In this document: positions 26,347-35,613 of the stretch, piece after piece | Position numbering within the stretch: position 1 is the first letter of the stretch | Layout: each line of letters begins with the position of its first letter | Source of the DNA: Lentisphaeria bacterium | Lineage (GTDB): Bacteria; Verrucomicrobiota; Lentisphaeria; Victivallales; Victivallaceae | Length of the DNA stretch: 64,000 bases | Direction of reading: 5' to 3' | NCBI GenBank assembly: GCA_017504435.1 | Contig: JAFVRD010000040.1 | Location: 106,516 to 170,515 of the forward strand | Notes under the pieces: generated by a model | What the model was told of the DNA's origin: nothing | Database searches by the model: none | What the model saw: the letters and a program-made list of their open reading frames with translations, nothing else | Program-made: the position numbers and the translations under genes

Positions 26347-26985
26347 TTATTTTGCAGGCTCTGCGATCGGCTCTGCGACCGGCATTTCGGCACTATCTTT
26401 TTCTGCTGCCGGAGCAGTGACAGCAGCCGGAGCGATCGACGGTTCAGCTGCGGCAGGAGCAGCAGGAGCGGCGGGAATCTCACGCAACCGCGGATCACTC
26501 AACTGCATATCATAATAATTGCGGTTGAAGTTGCGCGCCAGATTACCGATATTCAGCAAATCATCAAGTTCTTCTGCGATACGGGTCCAATTGTTACCGT
26601 AAATACGGACAATCGGAATGCGACTCAGATTGATCCGCCGCAAATTCATCTCATCCGCACGTGAAACATACCGTTCATCACCGATGATAACCAAACGTTT
26701 CGGATTGAGCTGATTGATATAAACATCAAGTTTGGCTTTGGGAACCTCAACGACATTTTTGTTCATAACAAAAAAGTAGCGTCCTTCCGAAGAGATAAGC
26801 AAATACGGCTGCCGGGTCAAACTGAGAATAGTCTCCGCCATCAACCGGGGGGTTTTGTGATTGCTGACCACCGTCAGTGTTTTCGGAGTTCTGCGGGAAT
26901 TATGAGAAAACCACGGTGCTGCATGAACCGCAACCCCGGCAAAAATCACCAATGCACAGACCAACTGCATTTTCTGTTTTAACAT
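26347..26985 (-). CDS. Secreted protein with Ala/Pro tail, unknown function
   Basis: About 212 residues. A signal peptide ('LVCALVIFAGVAVHAAP') precedes a folded region of two or three alpha-beta units ('TLTVVSNHKTPRLMAETILSL...YLLISSEGRYFFV' and 'LNPKRLVIIGDERYVS'), loosely like the Rossmann-type cell-wall-binding repeat 2, though I am not certain. The C-terminal ~45 residues are low-complexity Ala, Pro and Glu. The ATG at 26985 has GGAGGA at ideal spacing; the TTG 15 bases upstream is rejected. It is first in the unit with the ABC permease. Confidence 0.6.
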   Translation of the reverse strand: MLKQKMQLVCALVIFAGVAVHAAPWFSHNSRRTPKTLTVVSNHKTPRLMAETILSLTRQPYLLISSEGRYFFVMNKNVVEVPKAKLDVYINQLNPKRLVIIGDERYVSRADEMNLRRINLSRIPIVRIYGNNWTRIAEELDDLLNIGNLARNFNRNYYDMQLSDPRLREIPAAPAAPAAAEPSIAPAAVTAPAAEKDSAEMPVAEPIAEPAK

Positions 26986-27203
26986 CGTATTTTCCTCCAA
27001 ACTTTAATGTTATTAATAGTGTCGCACATACAGGCGTTCACAGATAATATAATCGCATTTGCCTGCTTAAGCAAGTCTTTTGCAGTGCAAAAACATTTTT
27101 TTCTCTGAAAAACACTTCCGGAAACAAAAATTTTCAAAGGTTTTTCGTATTTACAGTGGATTTTTTATAAAAGATGCGCTATATTACGAAATATGAACGA
27201 TGC

Positions 27204-27277
27204 AGTCCCGTGGTGTAATGGTAGCACAAGTGGTTTTGGTCCATTTAGATTAGGTTCGAGTCCTGGCGGGACTGCCA
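27204..27277 (+). tRNA. tRNA-Gln (anticodon TTG)
   Basis: Acceptor AGTCCCG pairs with CGGGACT, followed by discriminator G and an encoded CCA. The D-arm is GTG...CAC. The anticodon stem is AGTGG/CCATT with loop TTTTGGT, giving TTG. The T-arm holds TTCGAGT, although its outer two pairs are G-T. A TATATT box lies about 30 bp upstream. Confidence 0.93.
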
Positions 27278-27315
27278 TTTTATTTTGACAATAATCTCTT
27301 ACTCCTGCCAATGCT

Positions 27316-28254
27316 ATGAAAACATCTCTAAAAAATGATCTCTACAATTTCGCAGTTGGCTTTTTCATGGGCAGTGCCAACGTCATTCCCGGAGTCTCCG
27401 GAGGTACAATGCTGTTTATCATGGGAGCATTCACCAAACTTACCGATGCAATCAGAGACATCGCCAATTTCGAAACGTTGAAACTGCTTTGCAAATTTGA
27501 TTTCAAAGCAGTATACCACCGGATTCAGTGGCGTTTTCTGCTGGTACTCGGTGCCGGAGTTATGGTTTCATTTGCTACACTTGCCAAACTCATGGTCTGG
27601 CTGCTGGAGAATTACAAGCAGTATACTCTGGCATTCTTTTTCGGTTTGATCATTGCCAGCATCATCACCGTCAACCGGCAAATGAAAAAATGGTCTGTTG
27701 GAGCAGCGATTTCATTTGCGGTAAGCACCGCTGCTGCTTTCGGAGTGATTTCACTGGTCCCGGTAAATGCCGGCAGTCAGTGGTACATGATGATCATTTA
27801 CGGTGCGATATGTATTATTGCCATGATCCTGCCCGGATTGTCCGGCTCTTTTCTGCTGCTGATATTCGGTCAATATAAACCGGTATGGGATGCTGTCGGC
27901 AACATTGCTCAATTCAATTTCAACAGCAATGAAATTTCCATGCTGATTTTTCTTGCTATCGGAAGCATTGCCGGTTTGGGAGCATTTGTGCATTTGCTCA
28001 ACTATCTGATAAAAAACTTTTACAACTTCACCATTGCTGCACTTATCGGCTTTATGGTCGGAGCGATCCCGCGCATCTGGCCGTGGCAGCATGATATCAC
28101 AGATACTGTCACCGGCAAAGTTATCGGCATAACTTATGATATGCCGGCAGCAGATCCGACCATGCTGTGTACGCTGCTCTGTATTGCTGCCGGGATCACA
28201 CTGGTGCTTTTTGTGGAATTTTTTGCCCGCAAAAGAAATCAGGAGCACGCGTAA
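27316..28254 (+). CDS. DUF368 membrane protein, likely undecaprenyl-phosphate flippase
   Basis: 312 residues, about eight transmembrane segments. The opening 'GFFMGSANVIPGVSGGTMLFIMG' and a second 'MILPGLSGSFLLLIFGQY' are the repeated signature of DUF368. Members (PopT) have been linked to recycling of polyprenyl-phosphate lipid carrier across the inner membrane; this assignment is from family knowledge. The ribosome site is weak. It is followed by lgt after 2 bases, so it sits among envelope genes. Confidence 0.85.
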   Translation: MKTSLKNDLYNFAVGFFMGSANVIPGVSGGTMLFIMGAFTKLTDAIRDIANFETLKLLCKFDFKAVYHRIQWRFLLVLGAGVMVSFATLAKLMVWLLENYKQYTLAFFFGLIIASIITVNRQMKKWSVGAAISFAVSTAAAFGVISLVPVNAGSQWYMMIIYGAICIIAMILPGLSGSFLLLIFGQYKPVWDAVGNIAQFNFNSNEISMLIFLAIGSIAGLGAFVHLLNYLIKNFYNFTIAALIGFMVGAIPRIWPWQHDITDTVTGKVIGITYDMPAADPTMLCTLLCIAAGITLVLFVEFFARKRNQEHA

Positions 28255-28256
28255 TC

Positions 28257-29021
28257 ATGTATCCGATCGCATTTGAAATCGGTTCTTTGAGTATCCGTTG
28301 GTACGGGGTCATGGCCGCGGTGGGATTTCTTGCCGCAGTCTGGGTACTTGACCGCAACCGCAAATTTGCCGAATTGACCAAAGATCAATGCTCCACGATA
28401 CTGATAATGGCACTCATCACCGGAATACTCGGTGCAAGGATTTTTTATGTCATCCAGTTTTTTCACTATTTCCGGAATGATTTGTGGCGGATTATCCGCA
28501 TTGATCAGGGAGGTCTGGTTTTTTACGGCGGATTTCTGCTGGCACTTGCAACGGTTGTTATTTATACAAAAATCCAGAAACTTGATACCGTCAGGGTATT
28601 GGATACGATGGCTCCCAGTTTAGCGATCGGTCACGCATTCGGCAGGATCGGCTGTTTTCTCAATGGCTGCTGCTACGGCAGAATGACTGAATCTTTCTGG
28701 GGTGTAACGGCTCCGGAAGGGAGTCAATTAGCAATATTGACCGGTGGGAATCCGGTGCATCCGGTTCAGCTGGTCGAAGCTGGAGAAAACTTTTTGCTCT
28801 GTCTGCTTTACTGCTGGATGCTCCGGCATACCAAACGGGGAATGATTTCCGCGGTATTTCTTATTGTTTACGGAATATTGCGCTGTATCAATGAAACACT
28901 GCGTGGAGATAATGTACTGTATTTTCACCTCACTCCGGCGCAGTGGATAGGTATCATCCTGATTCCTGCCGGAATCATTTTATTAGGTTGGTTCATTTAC
29001 CATGACCGCAAAAGTGCATGA
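28257..29021 (+). CDS. lgt: Prolipoprotein diacylglyceryl transferase
   Basis: 254 residues, seven transmembrane segments. 'IRWYGVMAAVGF' near the start, the signature 'GHAFGRIGCFLNGCCYG', 'HPVQLVEAG' and 'R..NETLRGDN' are all present. It transfers diacylglycerol to the lipobox Cys of prolipoproteins, which fits the lipoproteins at 8.3 and 57.3 kb. The ATG at 28257 lies 2 bases after the DUF368 stop with AGGAGC upstream; the longer in-frame reading is an overlap artefact. It overlaps rluD by 20 bases. Confidence 0.93.
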   Translation: MYPIAFEIGSLSIRWYGVMAAVGFLAAVWVLDRNRKFAELTKDQCSTILIMALITGILGARIFYVIQFFHYFRNDLWRIIRIDQGGLVFYGGFLLALATVVIYTKIQKLDTVRVLDTMAPSLAIGHAFGRIGCFLNGCCYGRMTESFWGVTAPEGSQLAILTGGNPVHPVQLVEAGENFLLCLLYCWMLRHTKRGMISAVFLIVYGILRCINETLRGDNVLYFHLTPAQWIGIILIPAGIILLGWFIYHDRKSA

Positions 29022-29940
29022 ATTCATCATCTCTGGAGAATTGGCAGAGCAGCGTCTCGATAAAACTCTTGCCGCATTACTGCCGGATTCATCCCGGACA
29101 TATCTGCAAAGTTTGATCAAAAACGGTAAAGTTCTGCTGAATGGAACTCCGGTCTCAGTTCCCAGAACATCCATCCGGGAAGGCGCAACTCTTTCGGTCA
29201 TTTTTCCGGAGCAAATCGCTGCTGAATTATCTCCAGAGCCGTTTCAATTTGATATCCTTTATGAAGATGAGCATATTCTGGTCATAGATAAACCTGCCGG
29301 AGTTGTCGTGCATCCGGCGGTCGGAAATCCCGATGGCACTGTTGTCAATGCTCTGCTCAGCCGTTATCCGGGAATTGAAAAACTTTTTCCTAACGCAGAG
29401 CGTCCCGGAATTGTTCACCGTCTGGACAAAGATACCAGCGGTTGCCTTGCCATTGCCAAAACACCGGATGCGCTTTTCAAACTCGGACAGGCATTTTCAG
29501 ACCGGCAGACAGCCAAAACCTATTTAGCGATTTGCAGAGGTGTACCGCAGAAACTTTGCGGTGAATTAAAAACTCTGATCGGACGTCATCCCGGCAATCG
29601 GCAAAAAATGGCAATCGTTGACCGCAATGGCAAGGAAGCTCATACAGCATATAAAGTCAAAGCCCATAAAATGATTGACGGGGTACCGCTTACTTTGGTG
29701 GAAGTACAGATTTTTACCGGCCGCACCCATCAAATCAGGGTACACATGGCATCTCTCGGGCTGCCGATCATCGGAGACACTGTTTACGGGAACCGCAACA
29801 CAACGTTCCCCGGCGTCCAGCGGCAATTGCTTCACGCATGGCGTCTTGCCCTGCCCCACCCGGCAACGGGAGAAATGCAACATTTCACAGCCCCGGAACC
29901 GGATGATTTTCTGCAGATAAAAGCACTTATCAAATCTTGA
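29002..29940 (+). CDS. rluD: Pseudouridine synthase RluD-like
   Basis: 312 residues. An N-terminal S4 domain ('LAEQRLDKTLAALLPDSSRTYLQSLIKNGKVLLNG', described across residues ~10-50) precedes the RluA/RluD catalytic domain with 'IDKPAGVVVHPA' and 'GIVHRLDKDTSGCLAIAKT', in which HRLDxxTSG contains the catalytic Asp. 'TGRTHQIRVHMASLGLPIIGD' confirms the family. It modifies U residues in 23S rRNA. It overlaps lgt by 20 bases, hence translational coupling. Confidence 0.92.
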   Translation: MTAKVHEFIISGELAEQRLDKTLAALLPDSSRTYLQSLIKNGKVLLNGTPVSVPRTSIREGATLSVIFPEQIAAELSPEPFQFDILYEDEHILVIDKPAGVVVHPAVGNPDGTVVNALLSRYPGIEKLFPNAERPGIVHRLDKDTSGCLAIAKTPDALFKLGQAFSDRQTAKTYLAICRGVPQKLCGELKTLIGRHPGNRQKMAIVDRNGKEAHTAYKVKAHKMIDGVPLTLVEVQIFTGRTHQIRVHMASLGLPIIGDTVYGNRNTTFPGVQRQLLHAWRLALPHPATGEMQHFTAPEPDDFLQIKALIKS

Positions 29941-29942
29941 GA

Positions 29943-30899
29943 TCACTTGCCGGATTTGGCTTTTTCTTTGGCAAGATATTCCATATACCGCTTGTAAAGA
30001 CCGTGAGCGGCACCATATACACTGTTGGGACTCATAAAGTGTGAAAATTCAAAGGTTATCGCGTTGGTGTAACCGGCAGCTTCAGCAGCTCGCAGTTTAT
30101 AAAGCATTTTCTCCCATTTGATCGGCAGAAATTTGATCGGCATATCCCGGTCAAATGATTCACAATTTGTCCAGCAATCCATGCCGAATTCCAGACAGAG
30201 TTTGCGGTTGACCTCCAAATACTGATGCAATGTGAATATATCAGGCTGACCATCCTGAAAACAGACGATATCGACATATCCCTGTAATTGCCCGAGGATG
30301 ATCCGCCACTCTTTTTCATGCTCAATGGGGGAAACCTGCTGTCCATCTCTGGTTGTGGTGGGATCCCATGCACTGTTGACTTTGTTGCCTTTCACCCACG
30401 GAGAAATCATTACCGGCAGACCGCCGGAAATATCTTTGCACAGCTTACCGATATCGGCGTATAAATCCACGTATTTCCCCAATCTGGCACTGATTTCGTG
30501 AGAATGATACCACCCTTTAAACGCTTTGCGGTGCCCGTACATCGCCCAAGCCTCTTTTACCACTTCACGATTGATCTCGATTTCCTTGTCCCACATGCCG
30601 TGTTCAGGAAAATAAATTGAACTGTAAGTTCCGAAAAAGAATTTCAAATCATGCTTTTCCGCCAACGTCAGAAAAAGATCCACCAAATCCAGTTCCGGCA
30701 TCGCCGTGTTGAGATTTTCATGAAGAAACTTGCTGGGATAAGTCATCCAGCGTCCCAATCCGCAACGGATCATGACCACGATTTCAATCCCCGCCGCTTT
30801 CATAGCCGCGAAATCCCGATCCCACTCCTCATAGCCCCAGTTCTGGTGCGGAATATCCCAACTGATCTCATCTAAAAAAGTGGCTTTTATTTCAACCAT
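29943..30899 (-). CDS. DUF4434-like TIM-barrel protein, putative glycosidase
   Basis: 318 residues without signal peptide. 'ISWDIPHQNWGYEEWDRDFAAMKAAGIEIVVMI' and 'GWYHSHEISA' match the DUF4434 family of bacterial barrels related to glycoside hydrolases. 'KGNKVNSAWDPTTT' and 'CWTNCESFDRD' (late Glu) could give carboxylates, but no catalytic pair can be fixed. The ATG at 30899 has AGGAG at 10 bases; the GTG at 30905 is too near that site. It converges with rluD, with two bases between. Confidence 0.6.
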   Translation of the reverse strand: MVEIKATFLDEISWDIPHQNWGYEEWDRDFAAMKAAGIEIVVMIRCGLGRWMTYPSKFLHENLNTAMPELDLVDLFLTLAEKHDLKFFFGTYSSIYFPEHGMWDKEIEINREVVKEAWAMYGHRKAFKGWYHSHEISARLGKYVDLYADIGKLCKDISGGLPVMISPWVKGNKVNSAWDPTTTRDGQQVSPIEHEKEWRIILGQLQGYVDIVCFQDGQPDIFTLHQYLEVNRKLCLEFGMDCWTNCESFDRDMPIKFLPIKWEKMLYKLRAAEAAGYTNAITFEFSHFMSPNSVYGAAHGLYKRYMEYLAKEKAKSGK

Positions 30900-31090
30900 T
30901 TTCACAATCTCCTGAATTTATTTTCCTGTTATGTATTTTAATATAACACCAATTCCACTAAATAACATGGATTATAAAGACAAAAACTGTATGATATTGG
31001 CAATCAACCTGCAAACTATAACTATTTACTTATTCATCTTTCTATCATGGAAACTGACTGTAAAATCAGCATTCTTTTAATACAGAACAT

Positions 31091-31125
31091 AAAAAAACGG
31101 CTGCCTTGAAAAGACAGCCGTTTTT
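31091..31125 (-). terminator. Terminator after pckG
   Basis: AAAAACGGCTG (31093-31103) pairs perfectly with CAGCCGTTTTT (31115-31125) across an 11-base loop. On the minus strand a T-run (31097-31091) follows. It is 15 bases past the pckG stop. Confidence 0.88.
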
Positions 31126-31140
31126 GATGATTCAAATGAA

Positions 31141-32985
31141 TCAGGCAAGACGCGCTTCGAGAGCTTCGAGCTGCTTGCTCAATTCAGCCGGCAGATGACT
31201 GCCGAATTTGGCATAATGTTCTTTGATCATCGCCAATTCGTTTTTCCATCCTTCCACATCGACTTTCAGCAGTTCAGCCAGATCAGCGGCAGAAACTTCA
31301 CCTTCCAAACCGGTGATATCGATGGAATCAGCCGTCGGCAGGAAACCGATAGCAGTTTCATCAGCTTTGCCGTTTCCAGCGCAACGGGCAAATACCCATG
31401 CCAGCACGCGGCTGTTATCGCCAAATCCCGGCCACATGAATTTGCCTTCGGCACTCTTACGGAACCAGTTGACGCAGAAAATTTTCGGCAGATTGCCTTT
31501 GGCTTCGCCGGCTTTGCCGATTTCAAGCCAATGTTTGAAGTAATCGCCCATATGATAACCGCAGAACGGCAGCATGGCGAACGGGTCACGACGGACAGTA
31601 CCGGCTTTCACGTCAAGTGCAGCAGCGGTAACTTCGGAACCAACAGTGGAACCGATGAACACACCGTGCTCCCAATCTTTGGCCTGATAGACCAACGGCA
31701 GAGTGGTCGGACGACGTCCTCCGAACAGGAACGCACTGATCGGAACACCGGCAGGATCTTCCCATTCCGGAGCGATCGCGGGGCAGTTTCCGGCTTTGGC
31801 GGTAAAACGGGCATTCGGGTGAGCCGCTTTGACCGGTTTACCGTCAGCATCGACCATATCCGGAGTCCAATCGTTACCTTTCCAGTCGATCAGGTGAGCC
31901 GGAGCATCATATCCGATACCTTCCCACCACACATCACCGTCATCGGTCAGAGCGACGTTGGTAAAGATGGTGTCTTTGGCACAGGAAAGCATCGCGTTTT
32001 TGTTGGATTTCATGCTGGTACCGGGAGCAACACCGAAGAAACCGGCTTCCGGATTGATGGCACGGAGCTGACCGGCTTCATCAAATTTCATCCAGCTGAT
32101 ATCATCACCGACGGTCTCGACTTTCCAGCCGGGCAGAGTCGGAATGAGCATCGCGAGGTTGGTTTTTCCGCAAGCTGACGGGAACGCACCGGTGACATAT
32201 TTGCTTTCGCCGGCGGGGTTGGTCAGTTTCAGGATAAGCATGTGTTCAGCCAGCCAGCCTTCATCGCGGGCCTGAACGGTAGCGATACGCAGAGCCAGAC
32301 ATTTTTTACCCAACAGAGCATTGCCGCCGTAACCGGAACCGTAAGACCAGATTTCACGGGTTTCGGGGAAGTGGGCAATATATTTTTTGTCCAACGGAGC
32401 GCAGGGCCAGATACCGTTATCGGATTCACCGGCTTCCAGCGGTTTACCAACAGAGTGCATGCAGGGAACGAATTCGCCATCGCCGAGAACATCCAGAACT
32501 TTGGTGCCGACGCGGGTCATCACATGCATGTTGATCACAACGTAGGCAGAGTCAGTAATCTCAACACCGATTTTGGCGATCGGAGAACCGACCGGCCCCA
32601 TGGAGAACGGAATGATGTACATGGTACGGCCATGCATACAGCCTTTGTAGAGACCGGTCATGGTCGCTTTCAATTCTTTAGGATCGATCCAATTGTTGGT
32701 CGGACCGGCATCTTCTTCTTTTTCAGAAGCGATGAAAGTACGGGCTTCAACACGCGCCACGTCGGACGGATCGGAACGGAAAAGCAAACTGTTCGGACGT
32801 TTCTCCGGGTTCAAACGAATCGCCAAACCGGATTCGACCATTTCATTGCTGAGACGGTCATACTCTTCTTTGGAGCCATCGCACCAGTAAACGGCATCGG
32901 GTTCGCAGATTTCAACCCAACTGTTGACCCACGCGAGCAGCTTGGCGTTGCCCGTCGGAGCCTGATTCAACATTTTAGCCATCAT
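31141..32985 (-). CDS. pckG: Phosphoenolpyruvate carboxykinase (GTP)
   Basis: 614 residues, the normal length for GTP-type PEPCK (homologous to the vertebrate form). '[13 protein letters not shown]' is the kinase-1a P-loop with the reactive Cys, '[30 protein letters not shown]' carries the metal Asp and substrate region, and 'NWFRK' and '[13 protein letters not shown]' are the GTP-type guanine-site motifs. It interconverts oxaloacetate and PEP; in anaerobes it often carboxylates PEP. It stands alone with a strong promoter and terminator. Together with malic enzyme and OadGAB it defines a C4 node. Confidence 0.97.
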   Translation of the reverse strand: MMAKMLNQAPTGNAKLLAWVNSWVEICEPDAVYWCDGSKEEYDRLSNEMVESGLAIRLNPEKRPNSLLFRSDPSDVARVEARTFIASEKEEDAGPTNNWIDPKELKATMTGLYKGCMHGRTMYIIPFSMGPVGSPIAKIGVEITDSAYVVINMHVMTRVGTKVLDVLGDGEFVPCMHSVGKPLEAGESDNGIWPCAPLDKKYIAHFPETREIWSYGSGYGGNALLGKKCLALRIATVQARDEGWLAEHMLILKLTNPAGESKYVTGAFPSACGKTNLAMLIPTLPGWKVETVGDDISWMKFDEAGQLRAINPEAGFFGVAPGTSMKSNKNAMLSCAKDTIFTNVALTDDGDVWWEGIGYDAPAHLIDWKGNDWTPDMVDADGKPVKAAHPNARFTAKAGNCPAIAPEWEDPAGVPISAFLFGGRRPTTLPLVYQAKDWEHGVFIGSTVGSEVTAAALDVKAGTVRRDPFAMLPFCGYHMGDYFKHWLEIGKAGEAKGNLPKIFCVNWFRKSAEGKFMWPGFGDNSRVLAWVFARCAGNGKADETAIGFLPTADSIDITGLEGEVSAADLAELLKVDVEGWKNELAMIKEHYAKFGSHLPAELSKQLEALEARLA

Positions 32986-33078
32986 CTCATCCTTTCTTTT
33001 TTAGATTGTGACTGACTGTGAACACTTCAAAATTTCAGCGGGAAAACTATTTTCCCGGAAAAAACCGAAATTAGAGAT

Positions 33079-33107
33079 AATATAGCACACCAATCCAGTT
33101 TTTACAA
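33079..33107 (-). promoter_or_regulatory. pckG promoter
   Basis: Minus strand: TTGTAA (33107-33102), 17 bp, TATATT (33084-33079), about 95 bp before the pckG ATG. The leader is long for this genome and may hold control elements, though none was recognised. Confidence 0.6.
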
Positions 33108-33147
33108 TTTCCCATCCGCGTAAATACGGATTTTTTTTCGCACTGAC

Positions 33148-33175
33148 TTGACATTGCCGCGTTGCGGTGTATTTT
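33148..33175 (+). promoter_or_regulatory. Promoter of the glycerol-1-phosphate dehydrogenase gene
   Basis: TTGACA (33148-33153, perfect), 16 bp, TATTTT (33170-33175), 53 bp before the ATG at 33228. Confidence 0.6.
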
Positions 33176-33227
33176 AAGGAGAACTGAATTTATAAAAAAA
33201 GCAAATACAATGAGGTTTTATATAATC

Positions 33228-34517
33228 ATGAATATTCCATTGATTTCTGTACCTGCCGGATTGGAAACTGAACTTTTTGCCATGGCTCCTGGCGCATTAT
33301 CAACTCTCCCGGAAGTTCTCAAGCGGGCATTTCCAGGCTGCAAACCATGGATAATCGCTGACGGAAATACATTTGCTGCTGCGGGAGAACAGGCACTGGA
33401 TCTGTTGGAAAATGCCGGAATGGCTCCTTATGATCCTTATATCTTCCCCGGCACCCCCAGACTGCATCCGGAATATGATCTTTGCGAAATGCTGGCAAAA
33501 GTCATGCCGGATGATTGTGTTCCGGTCGCAGTAGGTTCCGGAGTAATCAATGATCTGACCAAATGCGCATCCAGCTTGAAAGGTTTGCGCTACTGCTGTG
33601 TTCCGACAGCCTGTTCCGTGGACGGTTATACCGCTGCGGGAGCGGCTCTGGTGGTCAACGGCTCCAAAAAAACAGTCAAGTGCCCTGCCCCCAAAGCATT
33701 GTGTGCAGACACTGATATTCTTGCTACAGCACCTCCGGAGATGCTGGCATCCGGTTTTGCAGATTTGCTGACCAAAATTCCGGCAGGTGCGGACTGGATC
33801 ATCGCCGATGCGGCAGGAGTGGAACCGATCCGGCAGGATGTTTGGGAACTTATTCAGGGACATATTTTCCAATGGACAAAAGATCAAAATGATATGTTAA
33901 ACATCTTCAACGGTCTTGCCGCCACCGGTTACAGTATGCAAATGTATAAAGAGAGCCGTCCGGCATCCGGAGCGGAACATCTTTTCAGCCATGTCTGGGA
34001 AATGGAAGGTTTGACTCTCAACGGCACCGATGTTTCTCACGGCTTCAAAGTCGGAGTTGGACTGCTCGCATCGACTTTGTTGATGGAGTTCATTTTGGAA
34101 CACTCTGCTTCTGAAATCCGACAAATGATGAAACCGGGACTGTCCGACGCTGAAAGAGAAGCTGAAATAGATGAACTGCTGAAACTCGGCTGCTACGGTC
34201 CTGAACCGAAACAAACCGCGTTAAAGAAACACCTCTGCGGAGATGAACTTATTCAAAGACGGGAAAAGCTTCTTGCTGTTTGGGAAGATATGTCTTCCCG
34301 GATCCGCAAACGTTTTATTTCCTATGCCGAAATGAAAAACAAATTGCGCGCCGCCGGCTGCCCGGTCTCGCCGCAGGAAATCGGCTTGGATAGAGCTCAA
34401 TTCCTTCATGGCATCCGGACAGCACAACTGATCCGCAACCGTTACACAGTCTTGGACCTGCTCTATGAACTCGGACTTCTGGATGAGGCGATGAAAAAGC
34501 TGGATGTGATGATTTGA
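33228..34517 (+). CDS. sn-Glycerol-1-phosphate dehydrogenase family (AraM/EgsA-like)
   Basis: 429 residues. The Fe/Zn alcohol-dehydrogenase-like fold shows 'PVAVGSGVINDLTKCAS' (GxGxxxD NAD-binding), 'CVPTACSVDGYTAAGAALVVNG', 'ASGFADLLTK' (metal Asp), 'GAEHLFSHVWEM' (metal His) and 'DVSHGFKVGVG' (metal His). This combination is typical of AraM/EgsA. The product, sn-glycerol-1-phosphate, is unusual for bacteria and can feed G1P lipids. The ATG at 33228 has GAGG at 12 bases. It converges with the AraC gene, 4 bases apart. Confidence 0.82.
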   Translation: MNIPLISVPAGLETELFAMAPGALSTLPEVLKRAFPGCKPWIIADGNTFAAAGEQALDLLENAGMAPYDPYIFPGTPRLHPEYDLCEMLAKVMPDDCVPVAVGSGVINDLTKCASSLKGLRYCCVPTACSVDGYTAAGAALVVNGSKKTVKCPAPKALCADTDILATAPPEMLASGFADLLTKIPAGADWIIADAAGVEPIRQDVWELIQGHIFQWTKDQNDMLNIFNGLAATGYSMQMYKESRPASGAEHLFSHVWEMEGLTLNGTDVSHGFKVGVGLLASTLLMEFILEHSASEIRQMMKPGLSDAEREAEIDELLKLGCYGPEPKQTALKKHLCGDELIQRREKLLAVWEDMSSRIRKRFISYAEMKNKLRAAGCPVSPQEIGLDRAQFLHGIRTAQLIRNRYTVLDLLYELGLLDEAMKKLDVMI

Positions 34518-34521
34518 AAAA

Positions 34522-35385
34522 TCACCGCTCACCGGTATCGTTGACGATATTGCGTTCTCCGACCGGACGCATCTGACTGCGGAATTTACCGGGAGGCATG
34601 CCGCGGCGGCGGCGAAAAACCCGGGAAAAATAGAACTGGTCACTGAATCCGGATGCAAAAGCAACTTCAGCTACCGTAGCCCCGGGATCTTTGCGCCACA
34701 TTTTTTCAGCTATTTGTAAACGGGCATCCAAAAGCAATCCTTTGAAACTGGTCTGGTAATTGCGCCGCAAAAACTGGGAAATAGTGGAAACACTCCGTCC
34801 TAATTTTTTTGCCATGTCCGGCAAACGGATGTTTTCAGAGGCGTGTTTTTCAATATACTTATCAATGTCAGCCCGCAGCCGGTCACACTGCAATACCGCC
34901 AATTCCCGGACGGCGATATAATCAATCAAAGTTTTCAAAACCCCGAGAGTGCCCTTCAGTTTTTCAGCTGTAAATGCCGGTAATTCCCAATAAGATTTTT
35001 GCAGAGCTTCACGTTCAGCCTCCGGAACCAGTTCCCAATCAGGCGGAGCTTCACCTTCGACCCGGAACTGTCCGAACATAACGAATCCCGCCGCTACTCC
35101 GCGCACCATCACCGGTGCCAGACACTCATGCAATCCGGCGTGACAACGGTAATCTATGATCTGTCCCCTCTCCACAGCTTCACGCTGTTTATTGCAATCC
35201 ATAGAAACACAATGCGCTTTGCCGCCGAGTGCCTCCTGCACGATACGGCAGTATTCACAGTTGTGCATTGCTTTTCCCCGGCGCAGAAACTCTCCACCGG
35301 GAGAAAAAAATGTCACCCTGACATCAAGCAGTGATGCAAAATCATCCAACAGTGACTGCACTTCATCACTTAAAAAAAGTTCCAT
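34522..35385 (-). CDS. AraC-family regulator with PocR sensory domain
   Basis: 287 residues. The N-terminal ~150 are a PocR ligand domain with its cysteine pattern ('NCEYCRIVQEALGG', 'HCVSMDCNKQREAV', 'YRCHAGLHECLAPVMV'). The C-terminal AraC double helix-turn-helix has 'LPDMAKKLGRSVSTISQFLRRNYQTSFKGLLL' and 'VAEVAFASGFSDQFYFSRVFRRRRGMPPGKFR', split here in pieces. It probably senses a small metabolite and activates transcription. The ATG at 35385 follows AGGAG. The 228-bp gap upstream, toward the divergent kinase gene, holds 42-bp-spaced direct repeats that it may bind. Confidence 0.88.
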   Translation of the reverse strand: MELFLSDEVQSLLDDFASLLDVRVTFFSPGGEFLRRGKAMHNCEYCRIVQEALGGKAHCVSMDCNKQREAVERGQIIDYRCHAGLHECLAPVMVRGVAAGFVMFGQFRVEGEAPPDWELVPEAEREALQKSYWELPAFTAEKLKGTLGVLKTLIDYIAVRELAVLQCDRLRADIDKYIEKHASENIRLPDMAKKLGRSVSTISQFLRRNYQTSFKGLLLDARLQIAEKMWRKDPGATVAEVAFASGFSDQFYFSRVFRRRRGMPPGKFRSQMRPVGERNIVNDTGER

Positions 35386-35451
35386 TGCCACTCCTGACAT
35401 CACTGACCTCCGGATAAAAATTCAGATAACGCAAAATCATATACAGAAATA

Positions 35452-35520
35452 TACACTGCATTTGCAAAAAAATCCATACTCAGATCCAAAATGTACACTA
35501 CGTTTGCAAAAAAATCCATA
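35452..35520 (+). promoter_or_regulatory. Two 27-bp direct repeats, candidate AraC-type operator
   Basis: Copies at 35452-35478 and 35494-35520 share TACACT, three variable bases, then TTTGCAAAAAAATCCATA. They are identical outside the three-base gap, and start-to-start spacing is exactly 42 bp, or four helical turns, so both lie on one DNA face. The second ends 19 bp before the -35 box of the kinase promoter, the usual position for an AraC-type activator site. Confidence 0.65.
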
Positions 35521-35539
35521 TCTGCCGGAATTTTTGCTA

Positions 35540-35568
35540 TTGCCAAATCAGTACGCGAACACTATATT
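35540..35568 (+). promoter_or_regulatory. Promoter of the hexosamine-kinase-like gene
   Basis: TTGCCA (35540-35545), 17 bp, TATATT (35563-35568), 46 bp before the ATG. Each box matches the consensus at five of six positions. Confidence 0.7.
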
Positions 35569-35613
35569 ATATCAGAGAAAATTGTCAATAACCAACTGAG
35601 AGGATTGAATGTA

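Noticed and set aside
26347..26985. Firm call as a cell-wall-binding repeat protein
   Set aside because: Only a vague alpha-beta resemblance; motifs of that family could not be located with confidence.
28167..28256. 30-residue N-terminal extension of Lgt
   Set aside because: It overlaps DUF368 in another frame; the ATG at 28257 has AGGAGC and gives the standard Lgt start.
35449..35520. Terminal repeats of an insertion element
   Set aside because: The repeats are direct, only 42 bp apart, and enclose no gene; an operator is simpler.
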